A stretch of 64,000 nucleotides of DNA from Oscillospiraceae bacterium. Its GTDB lineage: Bacteria > Bacillota > Clostridia > Oscillospirales > Acutalibacteraceae. The stretch is from the NCBI GenBank assembly GCA_003514385.1, contig DOQR01000009.1, positions 160,716-224,715 of the forward strand. Direction: 5' to 3'. A model generated the notes under the pieces. It did not search any database. It was given only the letters and a program-made list of their open reading frames with translations, and had not been told where the DNA came from. A program made the translations under genes and the position numbers. Each line of letters starts with the position of its first letter. Within the stretch, counting starts at the first letter, position 1. This document shows, piece by piece, positions 16,997-25,027 of the stretch.

Positions 16997-18229
16997 CTAT
17001 ATATCGGACGAGCCGAGCTCGTCCTTTATCCGCTGTGCGGTCAACACAGGGGATAAATCATTGTTAATTGCCGCGTCAGCGCAATTTGAATATATCGGGT
17101 CGCGCGCCTTGAACATTTTGTCAAGCGTTTCGCGGCTCTTCGAGAGCGGTCTGCCGTCGAGCGAGAGCAGATCGAGGTCTCTTTTGAGATAATATATGCG
17201 CCCGTTGCCCTTGAGCGCGCGGACATTTCCGGGGTCGAGCACCGCACCGCCGCCCGTTGCGATTATCAGCCCTTTTTCTTTTGCCGCGCTGCGGACAGCC
17301 TGCGCTTCAATCTCCCTGAAGCGTTTCTCGCCGTATTGCGAGAATATTTCCGGTACGCTCATGCCCGCTGATTCTTCGACGAGCGAATCCGTGTCGACTG
17401 ACTTTCGACCCGTGAGCCCTTCGAGCGCCGCCGCCACGGTCGTCTTGCCGCATCCGGGCATACCGACGAGGACTATATTCTGAACATCGAGCGCGAGCGA
17501 ACGGAATACACGCTCGATTTCTTCTTTGCCTATCTCGGCGGAGCAGAAATATTTTGCGCTCTGCGCCGCCTGCGCGACGAGCATATAGAGCCCGCCCGAG
17601 CATTTTATCCCGCGTTCGAGCGCCTGCATGATAAGCTCTGTGCGCAGCGGGTTATATATCACATCGAGCATCGCCTCGCAGTGCGGAAATTTGTCGAGGC
17701 TCGCCGCCGAGCTGCCGTTGTTCGGATACATTCCGACAGGCGTCGTGTTTATCAATACTTCGCAGTCGGCGAGCTTTTCGAGATTATCGTAGTTGCATTC
17801 GCCGGAGCGGGAGACTACGGTTATTCTCTCTGCACCGCCGTCCGATGCCACGGCTCTCGCGGTCAGCGAGGTGCCGCCGCTGCCGAGAATGACGACCTTT
17901 TTGCCCGCAAAATCTATTCCCGCGCGCTCTGCCATGGATTTGAAGCCGAAATAGTCGGTGTTGAATCCGTGAAGCCCGTCCGATGTTCTGACAACGGTGT
18001 TGACGCTGCCTATTTTTTTTGCCTCGGGGCTGATGTATGAGCAGTAGGGCATGACCGTGCGCTTATATGGAATAGTCACATTGAATGCGTCAAATTCTTC
18101 ATTCTCCATGAACTCGCCTACCTTGTCTTTCGGCAGGCTGACCAGTTCATATGAATACAGTCCGAACGCCTCGTGAATGAGCTTCGAGTAGCTGTGACCG
18201 AGTCTTTCACCGATGAGTGCGCACTTCAT
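16997..18229 (-). CDS. fused shikimate dehydrogenase-shikimate kinase
   Basis: One 410-residue chain joins two consecutive enzymes of the chorismate pathway. Residues 1 to about 245 are AroE (3-dehydroshikimate to shikimate, NADPH): LGHSYSKLIH, NVTIPYK with catalytic Lys56, GSVNTV, GFNTDYFGF with Asp92, the nucleotide loop ILGSGGTS near 117, and GGLYMLVAQAAQS. Residues about 250-410 are AroK (shikimate 3-phosphorylation): Walker A GMPGCGKT at 256-263, DTDSLVEE, EKRFREIE, ATGGGAV and the lid GRPLS at 359-363. The linker is very short. The start at 18229 has GGAGGT just upstream, one base after the pheA stop; the longer frame would lie wholly within pheA. It is the last gene of the aro operon. 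Confidence 0.94.
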   Translation of the reverse strand: MKCALIGERLGHSYSKLIHEAFGLYSYELVSLPKDKVGEFMENEEFDAFNVTIPYKRTVMPYCSYISPEAKKIGSVNTVVRTSDGLHGFNTDYFGFKSMAERAGIDFAGKKVVILGSGGTSLTARAVASDGGAERITVVSRSGECNYDNLEKLADCEVLINTTPVGMYPNNGSSAASLDKFPHCEAMLDVIYNPLRTELIMQALERGIKCSGGLYMLVAQAAQSAKYFCSAEIGKEEIERVFRSLALDVQNIVLVGMPGCGKTTVAAALEGLTGRKSVDTDSLVEESAGMSVPEIFSQYGEKRFREIEAQAVRSAAKEKGLIIATGGGAVLDPGNVRALKGNGRIYYLKRDLDLLSLDGRPLSKSRETLDKMFKARDPIYSNCADAAINNDLSPVLTAQRIKDELGSSDI

Positions 18230-18230
18230 G

Positions 18231-19370
18231 TCAGACCTCCGAATAGCTGCCGAGGAACACGAACAGCTCCGGGCTGTCCGAAAGTTCGTCGAGCAGGGCA
18301 AGGACTGCGGGGGAGTATACTGACGCTTCGATGTCGAAATAGAACATGAATTCAAAGTCACTGCCGGCTATCGGGCGGCTCTCAAGCTTTGTGAGGTTGA
18401 GTCCGAGGACGGAGAACTTCGAGATGAGCGAATAGAGCGAGCCGGGTCTGTGCGGCAGGGAGAGCATGAGGCTTATTCTGTCCGCGCCGGGGAAAATCAT
18501 GGCTTTCTTCGAGATGCAGATGAAGCGGGTGAAGTTGCCGTCCGTGTTCTGAACGCGGGTGTCAAGCTTTTTCAGGCCGTAGAGATTCGCGCAGCCCGCC
18601 GACGAAATAGACGCGGCGTCGTGCCTGCCGCTCTCGTGGAGCATCTTTGCTGCGGCGGCGGTGTTGTCGCACACGGTGACTTTTATGCCGGGGTGCGCCT
18701 TGAGAAACTCAGAGCACTGGCCGATTGCCTGCTCGTGGGAGAATATTTCCTTGACATCTTTGAGCTCGGTGCCGGGCAGGACGAGCAGGGAGTGGTCAAC
18801 TTTGAGTTTGATGCTTCTTACAATATGGAAACGGTAATTTTTCATCAGGTCATAGACCTCGTTTACCGTGCCGTAGGTGCTGTTTTCAATCGGGAGAATA
18901 CCGTATTCGCACAGCCCCTGTTCAACGGCGGCGAACACGCCCTCGAAATTCTTGAAATATGAGATGGACGGAGCAGTAAAGAGCTTGTCGCAGGCGAGCT
19001 GGGAATATGCGCCCTCAACGCCCTGGCAGGCGACGGTGCCGTGCTTCGGAAATATCGGCGGAGTGTTTTTGAGAGCATCGGTTATAGTTTCCGAGATAAC
19101 GCCGCCTTTTGCTGTCAGTCTCTCCTGATAAGAGCGGCTGACATCCATGAGGGTCGCGAAAAATGTGCGGGCGTAGTCTTCGAGCTCTTCGCCTGCTCCC
19201 GCCGCCGCGGCGGCAAGAATCTCGCGCTCTCTGCCCTGCTGGAGGACGGGCAGCTTGTTTTCTTTTTTATATTCCGCAACGCCGCGCACGGTGTTCATCC
19301 TCTGCTTGAAAAGCTCAAGCATCTGCGCGTCGATCGAGTCAAGTTCTTTTCTGTAGTCTGAAAGTTCCAT
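18231..19370 (-). CDS. pheA: bifunctional chorismate mutase/prephenate dehydratase
   Basis: This enzyme converts chorismate through prephenate to phenylpyruvate, the phenylalanine branch. In 379 residues it has an N-terminal AroQ-type mutase helix bundle (MELSDYRKELDSIDAQMLEL, REREIL), a dehydratase domain (ACQGVEGAYSQLACDKLF, PIENSTYGTVNEVYDL, NFTRFICIS with the catalytic Thr) and a C-terminal ACT domain (LPHRPGSLYSLISKF, then KLESRPI) that usually gives feedback inhibition by phenylalanine. The start is the ATG at 19370, nine bases after GAGG; the ATG three codons upstream overlaps that site. It sits between aroC and aroE/K. Confidence 0.95.
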   Translation of the reverse strand: MELSDYRKELDSIDAQMLELFKQRMNTVRGVAEYKKENKLPVLQQGREREILAAAAAGAGEELEDYARTFFATLMDVSRSYQERLTAKGGVISETITDALKNTPPIFPKHGTVACQGVEGAYSQLACDKLFTAPSISYFKNFEGVFAAVEQGLCEYGILPIENSTYGTVNEVYDLMKNYRFHIVRSIKLKVDHSLLVLPGTELKDVKEIFSHEQAIGQCSEFLKAHPGIKVTVCDNTAAAAKMLHESGRHDAASISSAGCANLYGLKKLDTRVQNTDGNFTRFICISKKAMIFPGADRISLMLSLPHRPGSLYSLISKFSVLGLNLTKLESRPIAGSDFEFMFYFDIEASVYSPAVLALLDELSDSPELFVFLGSYSEV

Positions 19371-19391
19371 TTTTACCATCCTCGTATGAAT

Positions 19392-20468
19392 TTATTTGCC
19401 GAGCACTATATCAAGGACGGTCACTGCCGCCGCCGCTTCGACGCAGGGGACTGCGCGCACCGCGATGCACGGGTCGTGCCTGCCTCTGACTTCGAGGCGA
19501 GTCTCTTCGAGCGAGTCGAGATTGACGCTCCTCTGCGGCAGACCTATCGACGGGGTTGGCTTGAACGCCGCTCTGAATATTATCGGCATTCCGCTCGTGA
19601 GTCCGCCGATGATGCCGCCGTGGTTGTTCGTGACCGTTTTTATCTTGTCGTCAATGAGGCAGTAGGGGTCGTTGTGGACGCTCCCGGTCATGTCCGCCGC
19701 AGAGAATCCCGCGCCGAACTCGATTCCGCGCACGCCGCCGATGCCGAATATCATTGAAGATATCCTGCTTTCGACCGAGCCGAATATCGGGTCGCCGAGC
19801 CCCGCGCCGAGTCCCGTGACCGCACATTCGACTATTCCGCCGACGGAGTCGAGCGACTCTTTTGCCTCGATTATTTTCTTCGTCATCTCTTCGCCCGCCT
19901 TGTCGTCAATGGTGGGGAAGAGCTTTGCTTTGAGCTTGTCAAAAATCCCGTTGTCCGGGTTGCAGGGGTCAAACGGCGCGTCGTCAATGCCCGCCGCACG
20001 CGAGAGATGCGCGGCAATTTTTACGCCATTTCGCGCGAGTATCTGTTCGCTTATCGCGCCTGCGACGCAGAGGGGAGCGGTCAGCCTGCCGGAAAACTGC
20101 CCGCCGCCGCTTCGGTCGTTCGCGCCGCCGTATTTGACGAACGCGGGGTAGTCCGCATGGGACGGACGCGGAATATTTTTCATGTTTTCGTAGTCCGCGG
20201 GACGGATGTTGCTGTTGCGTATTATCGCGCAGAGCGCCGCGCCCGTTGTTCTGCCGCCGAGCAGACCGCACAGAAATTCAGGCTTGTCCTCCTCTTTTCG
20301 CGGAGTGCTCCACGCCTTGCCGCCCATTCTGCGGCGCATGAACTGCATTATCTGCTCCTCGTCTATCGCTTCGCCTGCGGGCAGTCCCTCAATAACAACT
20401 CCGACTGCGCTCGCGTGCGATTCGCCGAATACCGTGAGCTTTATGTTCTGTCCGTTTTCAGATGACAT
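19392..20468 (-). CDS. aroC: chorismate synthase
   Basis: AroC eliminates phosphate from EPSP to make chorismate, needing reduced FMN. The 358-residue product opens KLTVFGESHASAVGVVIEGLP (family signature 1), then RNSNIRPADYENMKNIPRPSHADYP and YGGANDRSGGGQFSGRLTAP (signature 2). GIEFGAGF, NNHGGIIGGLTSGMPI and LEVRGRHDPCIAVRAVPCVEA complete the family pattern. The start at 20468 has GGGAGGAAAAG upstream and overlaps the end of aroA by 11 bases, which implies coupled translation. Confidence 0.96.
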   Translation of the reverse strand: MSSENGQNIKLTVFGESHASAVGVVIEGLPAGEAIDEEQIMQFMRRRMGGKAWSTPRKEEDKPEFLCGLLGGRTTGAALCAIIRNSNIRPADYENMKNIPRPSHADYPAFVKYGGANDRSGGGQFSGRLTAPLCVAGAISEQILARNGVKIAAHLSRAAGIDDAPFDPCNPDNGIFDKLKAKLFPTIDDKAGEEMTKKIIEAKESLDSVGGIVECAVTGLGAGLGDPIFGSVESRISSMIFGIGGVRGIEFGAGFSAADMTGSVHNDPYCLIDDKIKTVTNNHGGIIGGLTSGMPIIFRAAFKPTPSIGLPQRSVNLDSLEETRLEVRGRHDPCIAVRAVPCVEAAAAVTVLDIVLGK

Positions 20469-21651
20469 CCGCTTTTCCTCCCAGTTTTCTGTAGTCTTCA
20501 AAGAAGTTCGGATATGATTTGTTCACCGCCTGCGCGTCATGTATAACAACGGGATTTTTGCATATGCACGCCGCGACTGCCGCCGCCATGACGATGCGGT
20601 GATCGTTGAACGAATCGACCTCGCCGCCGGGGAGTGTGCCCGTGCCGTGGACGGTCAGGGAATCCTCCGTGCTTTCGGCCGAACCGCCGAGTGAATTTAT
20701 CATCTTTTCGACCGCCTCGATGCGATCGCTCTCTTTTATTCTTAGCCGCGCGGCGTTTGTAAATATCGTATCGCCCAAAGCCGCGCAGGCAGCTGCCGCG
20801 AGGGTCGGGAAGAGATCTGGACACTGCGAAATATCGATTTTAATGCCGCAAAGTCCGTTTCCTCGGACTGAAATTATATCGCCGCATTTTACATCCGCGC
20901 CGAAGTCTTTCAGTATACTCACAACCGCTCGGTCGCTCTGCCGGTTGTCGAGTGACAGCCCCGTGATATCCGTCTCTCCGCCGAGCGCGCCTGCGCAAAG
21001 GAAGAACGCGGCGTTCGACCAGTCGCCCTGAACGCGCGGGGAGTCGGGCTCGATATATTTTTGCGGACCTTTTATTTTGTATCCGCTCTGGGTCTCTTCT
21101 ATATTAATAGAAAAGCTTCTGAGCGTATCGAGCGTCATGTCAATATATCCGACCGATTCGCGCTTGCCCTCTATTACGATTTCACTGTCGCCGTCAAGCA
21201 GCGGCAGGGCAAAAAGCAGACCCGATATGAACTGCGAGCTGATGTTGCCGGGGACTCTGAATACGCCCGGATGAAGCCGCCCCGAGACTTTTATCGGCAG
21301 ATTATCAGCAGAAATCACTGCGCCGTTTTCTCTGAGTGCGTCGGTGAGCGCCGACATCGGGCGCTCCGGCAGCCTGCCGTGGCCGATGAATTCTGCATTT
21401 ATTCCGAGCGCCGAGGCGACGGGAAGCAGGAAACGAAGAGTCGTTCCGCTCTCGCCGCAGTCGAGGATGCCGCCGTCATGCAGCTCATTGAGACAGCGAA
21501 AGGTTGCGCGCGTGTCCTCGGAGGTGCAGAGCGATTCGGAATTTTTTTTGCCTGCGAGCGCCACGGCTGTCATCAGCCTGTGCGCGTGCGACTTTGATGG
21601 CGGAGCTTCGAGAGTGCCACAAAGCTTGCCCGGTGTTATCCTGATATCCAT
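20458..21651 (-). CDS. aroA: 3-phosphoshikimate 1-carboxyvinyltransferase (EPSP synthase)
   Basis: AroA joins shikimate-3-phosphate with phosphoenolpyruvate. The 397-residue product begins MDIRITPGKLCGTLEAPPSK with the SKSHAHR substrate loop, then LDCGESGTTLRFLLPVA, NISSQFISGLLFALPLL, VQGDWSNAAF, AARLRIKESDRIEA and FNDHRIVMAAAVA. It is shorter than the roughly 430-residue enterobacterial enzyme. The ATG at 21651 follows GGAGGG, 11 bases after the aroB stop. A TTG five codons upstream is in frame but lies before the ribosome-binding site. Confidence 0.95.
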   Translation of the reverse strand: MDIRITPGKLCGTLEAPPSKSHAHRLMTAVALAGKKNSESLCTSEDTRATFRCLNELHDGGILDCGESGTTLRFLLPVASALGINAEFIGHGRLPERPMSALTDALRENGAVISADNLPIKVSGRLHPGVFRVPGNISSQFISGLLFALPLLDGDSEIVIEGKRESVGYIDMTLDTLRSFSINIEETQSGYKIKGPQKYIEPDSPRVQGDWSNAAFFLCAGALGGETDITGLSLDNRQSDRAVVSILKDFGADVKCGDIISVRGNGLCGIKIDISQCPDLFPTLAAAACAALGDTIFTNAARLRIKESDRIEAVEKMINSLGGSAESTEDSLTVHGTGTLPGGEVDSFNDHRIVMAAAVAACICKNPVVIHDAQAVNKSYPNFFEDYRKLGGKADVI

Positions 21652-21662
21652 TGCGCCCTCCG

Positions 21663-22709
21663 TCAAAGAGAATATATGCTTTCGAGCTCGTCCGGGCTTG
21701 TCTTATATAGGATGCACTCGCCGATTTTAGTCGGCAGAATGAGATTTATTCCCGCCGAGCTGCATTTTTTGTCGCGATGCATGACTCCCGCGAGCTCGTG
21801 AACGGGAATATCGGTCGAGACGGGGAGCCCGTTTTGTGCCATAACTTTTTTCACGCGCTCCGATATATCATCTTTGCACACGCCGAGCTTTTGCGCCGCG
21901 ATGCAGGCGCGAACTGTGCCTATCGCCACCGCGTGACCGTGTGAAACAGCAAAATCGCTGCACCGCTCTATTGCGTGGCCGAGCGTATGCCCGAGATTGA
22001 GCTTCTGACGCTCGCCCGTATCAAATTCGTCGCGCGAGACTATGTCGCTTTTTATCTCGACGCAGCGGCGCACGATGTTCTCTATATTGCCTTTTACGTT
22101 GCCTGACTCGAAATTTTCAAAAAGACTTTCATCGGAGATTATGCCGTATTTTATACTCTCCGCCGCGCCGTCGGCAAAGAGCGAATCGCTCAGCGTGTCG
22201 AAGCAATCGGGGTCGCACAAAACGAGCGACGGCTGATGAAATGCTCCGGCGAGGTTTTTGCCCTCCGGGAGATTGACTCCCGTTTTGCCGCCGACCGAGG
22301 AATCGACCGCCGCCAAAAGCGTCGTCGGTATCTGGATGAATCTGACTCCGCGCAGATACGCGCTCGCCGCAAAGCCGGTTACATCGCCGACTATTCCGCC
22401 GCCGAGGGCTATGAATATATCGCTCCGGTTGAGGCTGAGCCGCACCGCGAACGAGAGGATGTCGCCGACTGTTTTGAGGCTCTTGTGCTCCTCGCCGTCC
22501 TCAAAGACGAACTTTTCGCAACTTATCCCCGCGCTTTTCAGCGACTCGAGCGCGGCTTTTGAATATAGCCCGTCCACCGTGCGGTCGGTTATCAGCAAAG
22601 CTCTGCCGGCGCTCGTGTATTCTTTTATAAGCTCTCCGGCTCTTTTTAATATCCCGCGCTCAATGAGCACATCGTATTCGGTCGATGCCCTGACTTTTAC
22701 GGTCTGCAT
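21663..22709 (-). CDS. aroB: 3-dehydroquinate synthase
   Basis: AroB cyclises DAHP to 3-dehydroquinate using NAD and a divalent metal. The 348-residue product shows DGEEHKSLKTVGDI, ALGGGIVGDVTGFAASAYLRGV, IPTTLLAAVDSSVGGKTGVN, and metal-site segments LNLGHTLGHAIE and VSHGHAVAIG. The ATG at 22709 is eight bases after GGAG. A GTG three codons earlier overlaps that site. The next step, 3-dehydroquinate dehydratase, has no gene in the operon. Confidence 0.95.
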   Translation of the reverse strand: MQTVKVRASTEYDVLIERGILKRAGELIKEYTSAGRALLITDRTVDGLYSKAALESLKSAGISCEKFVFEDGEEHKSLKTVGDILSFAVRLSLNRSDIFIALGGGIVGDVTGFAASAYLRGVRFIQIPTTLLAAVDSSVGGKTGVNLPEGKNLAGAFHQPSLVLCDPDCFDTLSDSLFADGAAESIKYGIISDESLFENFESGNVKGNIENIVRRCVEIKSDIVSRDEFDTGERQKLNLGHTLGHAIERCSDFAVSHGHAVAIGTVRACIAAQKLGVCKDDISERVKKVMAQNGLPVSTDIPVHELAGVMHRDKKCSSAGINLILPTKIGECILYKTSPDELESIYSL

Positions 22710-22727
22710 GGTCTTCACTCCTGTTTT

Positions 22728-23558
22728 TTATCCGCAGATGGCTTTTCTCTTCGTGCCGTCCTCGAGCAGGGCTTCGAGCTTCGCCCTGTCGTTTGACGCT
22801 ATCGCGTCGCGGTATTCGGTCAGATTATTTATAATGTTATCTATTTCGTTCAAAAGATTGTCGCCGTTTTCGAGGAACAGCTCGCTCCACATATTTGAGT
22901 TGAGCGACGCGACGCGCGTCATGTCTTTATAGCTGCCCGCGCTCATGCCCGTGTGCTCGAGTGCGGTCGGGCTCTTGATATATGCGCTTGCAACGACGTG
23001 CGCGAGCTGAGAAGTGTAGGCGATAATTCTGTCGTGCTGTTCGGGAGAAACAACGGTGATGCTGCCGAAGCCTATCGAGAGGAACATCTGCTTTATCTCG
23101 TGCAGCAGTGCGATGTCCGTGCCGCCGTCGGGGGTCAGGATCATCGAAGCGTTGTTGAACAGCATGCCGAACGAGCTGTCAAACCCCCATCTCTCGACGC
23201 CCGCCATCGGGTGTCCGCCGATGAATTCAAAGCCGTGGGCTTCTGCAAGCTCATGGGCGGGTGTAAAGACATATCGCTTTACACCGGAGCAGTCTATGAC
23301 GACCGCGCCTTTTTTGATCATATCCGCCTTGCTCTGAAGAAATTCGACCGTTGATTCGGGATAGAGTGCGATTATAACTCTGTCGCACTGCGCGAGGATA
23401 TCGTCCGTCAGTTCACCGTCTATCGCACCGACGAGCTTCGCCTTGAGCATGACGCTCTCGTTTATATCAAGACCGTAAACCTCGCTGTCCGTGTTGTCTT
23501 TGAACGCTTTTGCCATTGAACCGCCTATGAGTCCGAGGCCTATAACTGCTGTTTTCAT
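22728..23558 (-). CDS. tyrA: prephenate dehydrogenase
   Basis: TyrA oxidatively decarboxylates prephenate to 4-hydroxyphenylpyruvate, the tyrosine branch. The 276-residue product has an N-terminal NAD site AVIGLGLIGGSMAKAF, the VIDCSGVK segment, EFIGGHPMAGVERWGFD with the conserved His, and TSQLAHVVASAYI in the helical dimerisation domain. There is no fused chorismate mutase and no ACT domain, so mutase activity would come from PheA. The start at 23558 has AAAGGA about ten bases upstream. It is the second gene of the operon. Confidence 0.94.
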   Translation of the reverse strand: MKTAVIGLGLIGGSMAKAFKDNTDSEVYGLDINESVMLKAKLVGAIDGELTDDILAQCDRVIIALYPESTVEFLQSKADMIKKGAVVIDCSGVKRYVFTPAHELAEAHGFEFIGGHPMAGVERWGFDSSFGMLFNNASMILTPDGGTDIALLHEIKQMFLSIGFGSITVVSPEQHDRIIAYTSQLAHVVASAYIKSPTALEHTGMSAGSYKDMTRVASLNSNMWSELFLENGDNLLNEIDNIINNLTEYRDAIASNDRAKLEALLEDGTKRKAICG

Positions 23559-23593
23559 AATTATTATATCCTTTCGACAGACTGTTGGCAACC

Positions 23594-24610
23594 TTACATT
23601 TTATATGCGAACGGGCGGATGCTGTTGACGCCCTTGACCACATCGTCGAACGCCTCGGGTGTCAGCGACTGCGGACCGTCGCAGAGTGCGTGCTCGGGGT
23701 CATTGTGGACTTCAATAATAAGTCCGTCCGCTCCGGCGGCGGTGGCTGCAAAGGCCATGGGCTTTACAAGCTTCGAGATGCCGGTCGCATGGCTGGGGTC
23801 GACGATTATCGGCAGATGCGAGAGAGTCTTGATAGCGGGAACGGCTGAAACATCGAGGGTGTTTCTGGTGTAAGTCTCGAATGTTCTGATTCCGCGCTCG
23901 CAGAGGATAACATTCATGTTGCCGCCCGCCATGATGTATTCGGCGCTCATGAGAAGCTCCTGCAGGGTGTTAGCAAGTCCGCGTTTGAGAAGTATGGGCT
24001 TGTTGATATGACCGAGCTGCTTTAAGAGCTCGAAGTTCTGCATGTTGCGCGCGCCGACCTGAATAACATCGACATCGTCAAACAGCGGCAGCTGAGACAG
24101 ATCCATGATTTCGGTGACTATCGGCATGCCGGTCAGTTTCTTTGCCTCGAGCAGGAGCTTGAGACCCTCTGCACGCAGACCTTGGAAAGCGTAGGGGGAA
24201 GTGCGGGGTTTGAACGCGCCGCCGCGAAGCAGTGTTGCGCCGGATTTCTGAACCGCCTGCGCGATACCGCATACCTGCTCTTCCGATTCAACGGAGCAGG
24301 GACCCGCGATAATCTGGAAGTTGCCGCCTCCGATCTTGATATCTTTTTCTTTGTCGATGACGACTACCGTATCTTCTGGATGGAACTTTCTGTTCGCGTT
24401 CTTGTACGGCTCCTGGATTCTCTTGACATCCTCGACGATATCGAGAGCCTTGATAAGGTCGATGTCGATTCCCGATGTGTCGCCGACGAGTCCGAGCACG
24501 GTGTTGTGCTCGCCGAGGCTGCTGTGAACCGTGATGCCGAGGCTTTCAAGCCAGTTCACAAGATTGTCGCGCTGCTCTTCGTTGTAATTTTCTCTAAGAA
24601 TAACTACCAT
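23594..24610 (-). CDS. aroF: 3-deoxy-7-phosphoheptulonate synthase, type I-beta
   Basis: DAHP synthase commits PEP and erythrose-4-phosphate to the shikimate pathway. The 338-residue product has the two-part layout of the Thermotoga/Bacillus-type enzyme. Residues 1 to about 75 form a ferredoxin-like domain (MVVILRENYNEEQRDNL..., SSLGEHNTVLGLVGD) that commonly binds Phe or Tyr for feedback control. The barrel follows with IAGPCSVESEEQV at about 101-113, GAFKPRTSPYAFQGL at 131-145, IQVGARNMQNF and DPSHATGI. The ATG at 24610 has GGAGGG upstream. It is the first enzyme gene after the attenuator, which fits its role as the pathway entry. Confidence 0.95.
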   Translation of the reverse strand: MVVILRENYNEEQRDNLVNWLESLGITVHSSLGEHNTVLGLVGDTSGIDIDLIKALDIVEDVKRIQEPYKNANRKFHPEDTVVVIDKEKDIKIGGGNFQIIAGPCSVESEEQVCGIAQAVQKSGATLLRGGAFKPRTSPYAFQGLRAEGLKLLLEAKKLTGMPIVTEIMDLSQLPLFDDVDVIQVGARNMQNFELLKQLGHINKPILLKRGLANTLQELLMSAEYIMAGGNMNVILCERGIRTFETYTRNTLDVSAVPAIKTLSHLPIIVDPSHATGISKLVKPMAFAATAAGADGLIIEVHNDPEHALCDGPQSLTPEAFDDVVKGVNSIRPFAYKM

Positions 24611-24641
24611 TGTTTTTCCCTCCGGTAAAAATTTGTAAAAT

Positions 24642-24672
24642 AAAAAACCCCCGCAGCGTTCAACTGCGGGGG
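24642..24672 (-). terminator. attenuator terminator upstream of aroF
   Basis: On the minus strand CCCCCGCAG (24672-24664) and CTGCGGGGG (24656-24648) form a perfect 9-bp GC stem with a 7-nt loop, followed by TTTTTT. It ends about 30 bp before the aroF start and after the leader peptide stop, so unless prevented it would stop transcription before every enzyme gene of the operon. Confidence 0.9.
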
Positions 24673-24694
24673 AGATTACCAAGTTTTGTGCGCC

Positions 24695-24820
24695 TTAAGC
24701 GCGGCTCGGTGCTGCCATTTCCCTGTCTGCGGTCAAACGCAAATAAGCCTTACCGTAAAAGTAGGTAAAGCTAAAGTAATAGGGAAAATATTTAGCTGTC
24801 AGTTTTGCTGAAAGCTTCAT
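24695..24820 (-). CDS. Phe/Tyr-rich leader peptide of the aro operon
   Basis: A 41-codon reading frame starts at ATG 24820, eight bases after a TGAGGT ribosome-binding site, and stops with TAA at 24697-24695. Residues 11-26 read YFPYYFSFTYFYGKAY: six Tyr and four Phe codons out of 16, with no Trp anywhere. The stop lies 22 bases before the attenuator stem (24642-24672). This is the classical plan of ribosome-mediated attenuation (as in E. coli pheL). Scarce charged tRNA-Phe or tRNA-Tyr stalls the ribosome in this run and changes the RNA fold. The peptide itself has no other evident function. CCGCAG (24732-24727) repeats the core of the terminator's left arm, so it could compete for the right arm. 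I could not fold the RNA. Confidence 0.88.
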   Translation of the reverse strand: MKLSAKLTAKYFPYYFSFTYFYGKAYLRLTADREMAAPSRA

Positions 24821-24849
24821 AATGATGACCTCACTGTCTTGTTGTCCCT

Positions 24850-24878
24850 ATGATAACAGCATGAAAAGCGTTTGTAAA
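24850..24878 (-). promoter_or_regulatory. sigma-A promoter of the aro operon leader
   Basis: Minus strand TTTACA (24878-24873), 17-bp spacer, TATCAT (24855-24850), about 30 bp before the leader peptide start. Transcription would include the leader peptide and attenuator. Confidence 0.75.
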
Positions 24879-24990
24879 TAGAAAATCTCAAAAAAATCCC
24901 GAAAAAGCCGAAGTTTGTTGAATCTCTATAAAAATACTGTGGATTTTTCGAGCCGCATCTGTAAAAAATATTTTGATTTCGTGCGAAAAA

Positions 24991-24999
24991 TGGTATAAT
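24991..24999 (+). promoter_or_regulatory. extended -10 promoter of the sirtuin gene
   Basis: TGGTATAAT (24991-24999) is an extended -10 element; TTTTGA at 24971-24976 is a weak -35 at 17 bp. The gene is divergent from the aro leader. Confidence 0.6.
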
Positions 25000-25027
25000 T
25001 ATCTTCGACAGAAACGGAGTGATACAG

